This document shows, one piece after another, positions 59,257 through 64,000 of a DNA stretch of 64,000 nucleotides; within the stretch, counting starts at the first letter, position 1; each line of letters opens with the position of its first letter. The DNA comes from Acidobacteriota bacterium. Lineage in GTDB: Bacteria > Acidobacteriota > Terriglobia > Terriglobales > Acidobacteriaceae. Below the pieces are notes generated by a model. It ran no database searches. It was not told the origin of the DNA and saw only the letters and a list, made by a program, of their open reading frames with translations. The position numbers and the translations under genes are program-made. Location: positions 620,001-684,000 of the forward strand of contig JAFDVR010000017.1 in the NCBI GenBank assembly GCA_018268855.1. The letters are read 5' to 3'.

Positions 59257-59369
59257 GTCCGTATCCTGATGCAGCATTCGGATGCGGAGAGAACGGTAGA
59301 AGATGTGCGCGGCCAGCTCTTCGCAAGAGTGCGGCCCGACAGAGTTATCTTCTGACGGGCCTTAGTGCT

Positions 59370-61442
59370 TCAGCGGAGGTGCTGTTGAGGCGCATTATTA
59401 TTTTGCGCTGGCGGCGGTGGAGGTGGAGGCGCCGGTCGTGACATGTGCGGTTGCGGTACAGGACGCTGTTCTATCTGCTGCTGCCGCATCTGCTCCATCT
59501 GCTGGCGCCGTTGCTCCATTTGCTGTTGGCGTTGCTGCATCTGCTGTTGACGCTGTGTGTCCTGCATCTGCCTCTGCTGTTGCTCACGCATCTGGTGTTG
59601 CTGCTCCTGCAGTTGGCGCTGCTGGTCTTGTATCTGACGTTGCTGGTCCTGCTGCACCTGCCTTTGTTGCTGGTGCTGCTGCATCTCCTGCATGCGTTGT
59701 TGCCGCATCTGTTCGATCTGCTGACGCTGCTGCACTTGCTGATCGTTTTGCGGCGGAGCCGCAGGACGAGAGGGATGATTCGGCACAGATGGACGAGCGA
59801 CCGGAATCTGTTGCTGCGGAGTCGCGGGACGTCCGTTAAATCCTGGACGAGATGGCCGGTTCTCATCGTGGCGTTGCCGATTTTCGTCCCGCTGCTGACC
59901 CTCTCCTGGCTGGATCACTCGGCCATCCGGCGTGCGCACCTGCATTGGCTGGTCTCCTGTTCTCCGCATGGGAGGACGAGCCACCGGAATGTGGCCATTC
60001 ACGACAGCACCGCCCTGCTGCTGTTGTTGCTGCGTAGAAGGGGCAGCAGGAGTACCGGTCCGGTCATTTCCCTGATGAGAAGGATTTGCTCCACCGCGAT
60101 GGCCGTCCACTTGCCGCCATCCCGCACCGGGAACGATCGCTGAGCCTGGTTGCGTCGGAACGCCAGGCTGTGAGGGCGTAACGCCCATCTCCGGCCGCTT
60201 TGTGCGTTTGTCCACCGGAAAGTCTCGCCGCAGACCACTGCCCAGTGCACTGCCGCCGCGCTGCGTATATCCACCGCGCCGCGGTAGAGGTGTCAACGTC
60301 TGTCCACCTACATGCACCGGATGCCCTTCGCGATTAGGCACACGAGGTGAGATGGGTGGCCGTGTTCCAATCGGAATCACGCGCCGCGGAGGACGTCCAC
60401 CTTCCCATCCTTTGCCGTGCCCAGGTGTGGGCCGGATTGGAAAACGATATCCCTGCGGAGGCCGGCGCACACGAACGTACACTCCACCCCAGCCGCCCCA
60501 GCCGCCGCCAATACCGCAGCCTGTTGGCTGCCATCCCCATCCAAAGCTGTTGTAATAATTCCAATATCCACAGCGGAACGGTGTCCATCCCCACGGATAG
60601 CTCGACACCCACACGTATCCGGACGACGGATAGTAGACCCAGTTTCCATATCCATACGGGTCAAAATTCGGATCGCTGGCCTGTTCCGGTTGCCATACCT
60701 GGCCCTCTCCGGGAACGTCGTACCAGTTGCCGTACGCATCCAGATCTGACCATCCATAGCCGGCCTCATCACCAGCCGCAGCCTGCGCATCGGTGCGCAT
60801 GTTGGCATCATTAGCAGCTTGCTGCTCGCGTTGTTCGTTCCATTCGTCCCAGGTATCTTCCGTAACGCCGTTTTGCAGAAAATAGCGGTTCGCATCCTCG
60901 GCATCTCCACGAATGCTCTCTCCGCTCCGCACACTGGCGTTAAAGCCGCCATCGCGCATCACGCGCACCTGGCCTTCCATCACACCGATCTCGGCTGGAG
61001 GCTCATCCATCCGCACTCGAATAATGGAGTTTTCCTGGGGGATGATCCGCTCACCCCCGGCATCCACGCTGAAACGCACTGAATCGGCCACGCGCAGATC
61101 GAGATAAAACAATCCGCTCTGAAGGCCGATGTCTGTCTGCATGATGCTGCCGGTGTAGGACATCAGATTCAGCACGGCGCTGCTTACAGGAGTGAGACGC
61201 AGCACACTGCCGTCCTCAAATTCCACTTCGGCCTGGCCGTCTTCTCCCGTAGAAATCCGCTGGCCTTCGGTAATCGGCATATTCAATGTGCCGGGCAGGC
61301 TGTCGCCACCACTCTCCACAGTAACCGAGCCCTGCACAAAGCTCAGCCGGGCTGCACGCACATTATCATTCGGCTGCTGTGCAAACATGCCGGCGCTCAC
61401 CGCTAGCAGCATCATCGCCAACCACTGCGAGATTTTTCTCAT
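59370..61442 (-). CDS. FecR-domain / DUF6600 surface protein with Pro- and Gln-rich tail
   Basis: 690-residue exported protein (ATG 61440-61442, AAGGG about 10 bases upstream, signal ending GMFAQQ). A FecR-like beta domain (about 35-180) is followed by an Asp/Ala linker. Next comes an aromatic Gly/Tyr/Trp region typical of DUF6600 (GYGNWVYYPSSGYVWVSSYP and repeats with W, Y, G). The remainder is basic and Pro-rich and then a Gln/Arg/Met region with short repeated units such as QQRQQMEQ, probably coiled coil, ending in a polyproline stretch PPPPPPPA. Acidobacteria carry many such proteins; the function is unknown, perhaps an envelope or matrix component. Confidence 0.8.
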   Translation of the reverse strand: MRKISQWLAMMLLAVSAGMFAQQPNDNVRAARLSFVQGSVTVESGGDSLPGTLNMPITEGQRISTGEDGQAEVEFEDGSVLRLTPVSSAVLNLMSYTGSIMQTDIGLQSGLFYLDLRVADSVRFSVDAGGERIIPQENSIIRVRMDEPPAEIGVMEGQVRVMRDGGFNASVRSGESIRGDAEDANRYFLQNGVTEDTWDEWNEQREQQAANDANMRTDAQAAAGDEAGYGWSDLDAYGNWYDVPGEGQVWQPEQASDPNFDPYGYGNWVYYPSSGYVWVSSYPWGWTPFRCGYWNYYNSFGWGWQPTGCGIGGGWGGWGGVYVRVRRPPQGYRFPIRPTPGHGKGWEGGRPPRRVIPIGTRPPISPRVPNREGHPVHVGGQTLTPLPRRGGYTQRGGSALGSGLRRDFPVDKRTKRPEMGVTPSQPGVPTQPGSAIVPGAGWRQVDGHRGGANPSHQGNDRTGTPAAPSTQQQQQQGGAVVNGHIPVARPPMRRTGDQPMQVRTPDGRVIQPGEGQQRDENRQRHDENRPSRPGFNGRPATPQQQIPVARPSVPNHPSRPAAPPQNDQQVQQRQQIEQMRQQRMQEMQQHQQQRQVQQDQQRQIQDQQRQLQEQQHQMREQQQRQMQDTQRQQQMQQRQQQMEQRRQQMEQMRQQQIEQRPVPQPHMSRPAPPPPPPPAQNNNAPQQHLR

Positions 61443-61613
61443 ACCAACCACCCTTCAGTACGCCGGGCTCCGAATTCTACAACCCTGGCGTCATCCAACC
61501 ACGCCAGATTAAACACAGGCTCGCGAAAAAGGACGCGACTCCTTATTCTGACGCAATTGCCTGTGGTTTATCTGCTCCATCCCAGGTCACTTAATTCGCG
61601 TCCTACCAGAAGC

Positions 61614-62282
61614 ATGCACCTTCTCGCCCTCATCCTGGTTATAGCTGCACGATCAAAACTCGTCTCCACACTGGCCAGCCTTGGCCTGGCCGGACTCGCG
61701 CTGCTTTCTACCATTGATGCATCCTTTGTTCCGCTTCCTGTTCCTGGCGCGGCCGACTTGCTCATTGCCATCATGGCTGCACGGTCCCATACCTGGCTCC
61801 TGCTTACGTGCGTGTCTACCATCGGCTCCATTGTGGGCGGGGCAGCGTGCTTTTGGGTGGGCGAACTGAGCGGAATATCCATCGTTGAGAAGCGCGTACC
61901 TGCAAAATACTTCAAACGTATGACCGGGTGGGTGGAGAACCACGCGCACTCGTCCGTTGCCATTCCTGCCATCCTGCCACCGCCGTTCCCGCTGATTCCA
62001 TTTGTGCTGGCGGCAGGTGCACTCAAAATGCCGCGCAAAAAATTCTTTGTATCTTTCACGATCTCGCGCTTCATCCGCCACGCCGCATTCGCCCTACTCG
62101 GCATGCATTACAGCCGGCATCTGGTCTTCGTTTATCGATGGCTAGAAAGTCCGGGAGCCGTCTGGGCACTCGTCATCTTCTGGATCGTCGTTATCGCATT
62201 GGTCACATTCGGGATCGTCCGTCTGGTACGCACGGTCAAACAACAGCGCCGCATCAGCCGTACCTCCACAGCAGCCGCATAG
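61614..62282 (+). CDS. VTT/SNARE-associated (DedA-like, YqaA-type) membrane protein
   Basis: 222-residue polytopic protein. Near the N-terminus ASFVPLPVPGAADLLIAIMA and GGAACFWVGELSG match the VTT/DedA fold. Later SVAIPAILPPPFPLIPFVLAAGAL followed by LKMPRKKFFVSFTISRFIRHAA gives the family loop with prolines and the Arg of SRFIR. Such proteins scramble or flip phospholipids, including undecaprenyl phosphate carriers. ATG 61614 is preferred over a TTG 57 bases upstream. A GC-rich hairpin follows the stop. Confidence 0.85.
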   Translation: MHLLALILVIAARSKLVSTLASLGLAGLALLSTIDASFVPLPVPGAADLLIAIMAARSHTWLLLTCVSTIGSIVGGAACFWVGELSGISIVEKRVPAKYFKRMTGWVENHAHSSVAIPAILPPPFPLIPFVLAAGALKMPRKKFFVSFTISRFIRHAAFALLGMHYSRHLVFVYRWLESPGAVWALVIFWIVVIALVTFGIVRLVRTVKQQRRISRTSTAAA

Positions 62283-62285
62283 ACC

Positions 62286-62312
62286 AAAACGAAAGGGCCG
62301 CGCAAGCGGCCC
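62286..62312 (-). terminator. Intrinsic terminator of fabH
   Basis: On the minus strand GGGCCGC, loop TTGC, GCGGCCC followed by TTTCGTTTT. The stem is perfect. It lies between the convergent VTT and fabH genes. Between it and the fabH stop is an AT-rich stretch with repeated TAACAACT words and no gene. Confidence 0.8.
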
Positions 62313-62346
62313 CTCTAACAACTAAAATCAACAACTAACAACTGCT

Positions 62347-63363
62347 TCAGAACTCCCACCGCAACAGCGTAGCGCCCACCGTAAACCCGGCACCCACGCT
62401 CGCCAGCAGCACCAGATCGCCCTTCTTCATGCGCTTCTCTTCCAGCGCAGTTCCCATGGCCAGCGGAATCGTCGCAGCCGTCGTATTGCCGTAGCGATCA
62501 ATGTTGATCACCACCGACTTCTCTGGCATCCCGAGCCTCTCCGCCGTGGACATGATGATGCGCTTGTTCGCCTGATGGGGAATGAACGCAGCCAAGTCGG
62601 CCCCTTCAATGCCATTGCGCTTCAACACAAGCTCCGAAGCTTCGGCCATTTTGCGCACGGCAAATTTGTACACCGTCTGGCCGTCCTGCCGGATGTTGTG
62701 CAACTTCTTGTCCACCGTATCGTGGCTCGGCGGAAGAAGACTTCCCCCCGCAGGCATGTTCAGCGCGTCCGCGCCCGAACCATCCACCTCATGCCAGAAG
62801 TCGACCAGCCCAACCTCATCGCCTTCGCATGGTTCCACCAGCACGCAGCCAGCACCATCGCCAAACAAAATGCACGTTGAGCGATCGGTGTAGTCAATGA
62901 TCGAACTCATCACATCCGCGCCGATCACCAGCACCTTCTTGTGCGCGCCGCTCTCCACCAGCTTCGCGCCCACCTGCAGCGCATACACAAATCCCGAGCA
63001 CGCCGCCGACAGATCAAATCCCCACGCATGCGGACAGTCAAGCTTGTTCTGTACCAGGCAAGCCGTCGCCGGAAAGAGCATGTCCGGAGTGACGGTCGCC
63101 ACGATGATCGCATCAATCTCGCTTGCATCGATGCCACGCTTCGCCAGGCAATCCTTCGCGGCAAGCGTAGCAATGTCGCTCGTCGCCGTGCCCTTCTCCA
63201 CAATGTGGCGCTCGCGGATGCCGGTCCGCTCCAGTATCCACTGGTCGGTGGTCTCCACCATCTTTTCCAAATCGGCATTTGTCAGTAGTTTCGGCGGGAC
63301 ATACGTTCCAACGGCAGAAATTTTGGCGCGCACTGCAACTCGGGGCTTCAGCGACAAACTCAA
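62347..63363 (-). CDS. fabH: 3-oxoacyl-[ACP] synthase III (KAS III)
   Basis: 338-residue condensing enzyme that starts fatty-acid synthesis from acyl-CoA and malonyl-ACP. Catalytic triad: Cys in [12 protein letters not shown] (residue 122), His in [10 protein letters not shown], Asn in [14 protein letters not shown]. Also [19 protein letters not shown] and RTGIRERHI at the N-terminus and the [13 protein letters not shown] ending. The TTG at 63361-63363 is used as start: GGAG lies 6 bases upstream, whereas the TTG two codons earlier abuts that GGAG. No other fatty-acid genes are within the window. Confidence 0.94.
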   Translation of the reverse strand: MSLSLKPRVAVRAKISAVGTYVPPKLLTNADLEKMVETTDQWILERTGIRERHIVEKGTATSDIATLAAKDCLAKRGIDASEIDAIIVATVTPDMLFPATACLVQNKLDCPHAWGFDLSAACSGFVYALQVGAKLVESGAHKKVLVIGADVMSSIIDYTDRSTCILFGDGAGCVLVEPCEGDEVGLVDFWHEVDGSGADALNMPAGGSLLPPSHDTVDKKLHNIRQDGQTVYKFAVRKMAEASELVLKRNGIEGADLAAFIPHQANKRIIMSTAERLGMPEKSVVINIDRYGNTTAATIPLAMGTALEEKRMKKGDLVLLASVGAGFTVGATLLRWEF

Positions 63364-63570
63364 TTCCAACTCCTGTGTCCGTCAATCATCTAGAAAAGAC
63401 ACCTCTTCAGGATACTCGCTTACCGCGAGAGCGGCACTTCCATAGCACCTGCATGAAGACGATCAGAACCACGTCCAAGTCTCCCGCAACGCCGCGATGC
63501 ACCTCATTCACCAGCTCCGGCCACCTGTCCGGCAACAATTCTCTCGCCCGCACGTCTAGTTGGAACTACG

Positions 63571-64000
63571 ATGGTCCCCGTGAAGATCCTGTCTGCAATT
63601 CTGTTCCTTGCTACTGCTCCTCTCATTGCCCAAAGCAAATGGGCCAGCATCGGCCCCGATGGTCATCTGCATTATTCCGAAACCTCGCGTGGCGATCACA
63701 TTCCCGATTACTCCATCTCCGGCTACGAGGGTGGCGGAGTTGCATTGCCGCAAGTGCCTGCCACCATCCATCTCTCTCCAGGCACAGGCGATGATACCGC
63801 AGCGATTCAGTCTGCCATCGACAAGGTCTCGGCTATGCCGCTGAAAGGCCACTTTCGAGACGCAGTCCAACTCTCCGCCGGCACATTCCACTGCTCAGGC
63901 ACACTGCACATCACATCTTCGGGAGTAGTTCTGCGCGGTGCCGGAGAAGGAAAAAACGGCACCATCATCGAAATGACAGGCGCACCCCACCGCGCCATGG
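63571..64000 (+). CDS. Secreted pectate-lyase-like (right-handed beta-helix) protein, 3' end missing
   Basis: Open frame from ATG 63571 to the window end, 143 codons. Signal peptide KILSAILFLATAPLIAQS. The next part reads DYSISGYEGGGVALPQVP, SPGTGDDTAAIQSAIDKVSA and LSAGTFHCSGTLHITSSGVV. The stretch ends VLRGAGEGKNGTIIEMTG. This is the N-terminal pattern of pectate-lyase-3-type beta-helix proteins, in which a conserved GDDTAAIQ segment opens the helix. Probably a secreted polysaccharide-active enzyme or binding protein. The catalytic part lies outside the window. Confidence 0.75.
   Translation, partial: MVPVKILSAILFLATAPLIAQSKWASIGPDGHLHYSETSRGDHIPDYSISGYEGGGVALPQVPATIHLSPGTGDDTAAIQSAIDKVSAMPLKGHFRDAVQLSAGTFHCSGTLHITSSGVVLRGAGEGKNGTIIEMTGAPHRAM

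Noticed and set aside
59400..59760. Tandem repeat or CRISPR-like array in the Gln-rich region
   Set aside because: The repetition is codon-level (CAG/CTG-type words encoding Q, M, R) inside a protein frame, without regular spacers.
63279..63794. 171-codon plus-strand frame overlapping fabH start and the beta-helix gene
   Set aside because: Out of frame with the secreted protein that has a signal peptide and a family motif; Ser/Arg/Pro-rich shadow.

Overview
The window reads as a chromosomal segment of an Acidobacteriota member, most likely class Terriglobia (Granulicella/Terriglobus/Edaphobacter-like). This is inferred from gene content, not from a marker gene. It has a Gram-negative envelope (LpxB, HldE, a family 9 heptosyltransferase-like protein, LolA, BcsC barrel, secretin). 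It also has many proteins typical of that group: paired DUF3857/transglutaminase proteins, a secretin fused to a cohesin-like domain, FecR/DUF6600 proteins, DUF4254, and short dispersed palindromic repeats. No IS element, prophage, CRISPR array or rRNA was seen. One tRNA (Lys, TTT) is present.

Layout. 1-4.5 kb: end of a PiT phosphate permease, lpxB, and an M1-peptidase-like protein that has lost its zinc ligands. 4.6-5.9 kb: a repeat pair, then an AhpD-like gene and an Rrf2 regulator behind a near-perfect palindrome. 5.9-9.2 kb (minus): nitrite/sulfite reductase, siroheme dehydrogenase/ferrochelatase and uroporphyrinogen-III methyltransferase, preceded by a tiny Cys-rich leader ORF and a terminator-like hairpin. 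9.3-13.7 kb: an MFS transporter, a possible 32-residue membrane protein, YceI, and an alkylation-repair pair (Ada/AlkA fusion plus methyltransferase). 13.8-19.1 kb: a response regulator with a degenerate receiver, a PilZ protein, EngB, and a secretin operon with two pseudopilins. 19.2-26.1 kb: smpB, pepA, argS, a flippase-like membrane protein and a polytopic membrane protein.

26.1-44.4 kb (minus) is the centrepiece. It is a cellulose-type exopolysaccharide cluster in the order bcsQ-like ATPase (with a 630-residue charged N-terminal region), a bcsA-bcsB fusion with an intact PilZ domain, bcsZ (GH8) and a very long bcsC. Two DUF3857/transglutaminase paralogues follow, one of which lacks the catalytic Cys and His. 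The upstream region holds a strong 16-bp-arm hairpin and sits next to the tRNA gene. 44.8-50.5 kb: heptose/LPS genes (hldE, GT9, DUF4254), a TPR protein, YvcK and a GNAT enzyme. 50.7-55.4 kb: RlmN, an M16 peptidase, a DUF72 protein, a lone prepilin and LolA. 55.4-64 kb: two repeat types, an EF-hand/ApbE-DUF2271/PepSY operon, a PPOX-fold protein, a FecR/DUF6600 protein, a VTT-family membrane protein, fabH, and the start of a secreted pectate-lyase-like protein cut by the window end.

A theme worth noting is the number of enzyme-fold proteins whose key residues are replaced: the M1 peptidase, one transglutaminase, the receiver domain and possibly ApbE. c-di-GMP is a second theme, with PilZ domains in both the cellulose synthase and the PilZ/response-regulator pair.
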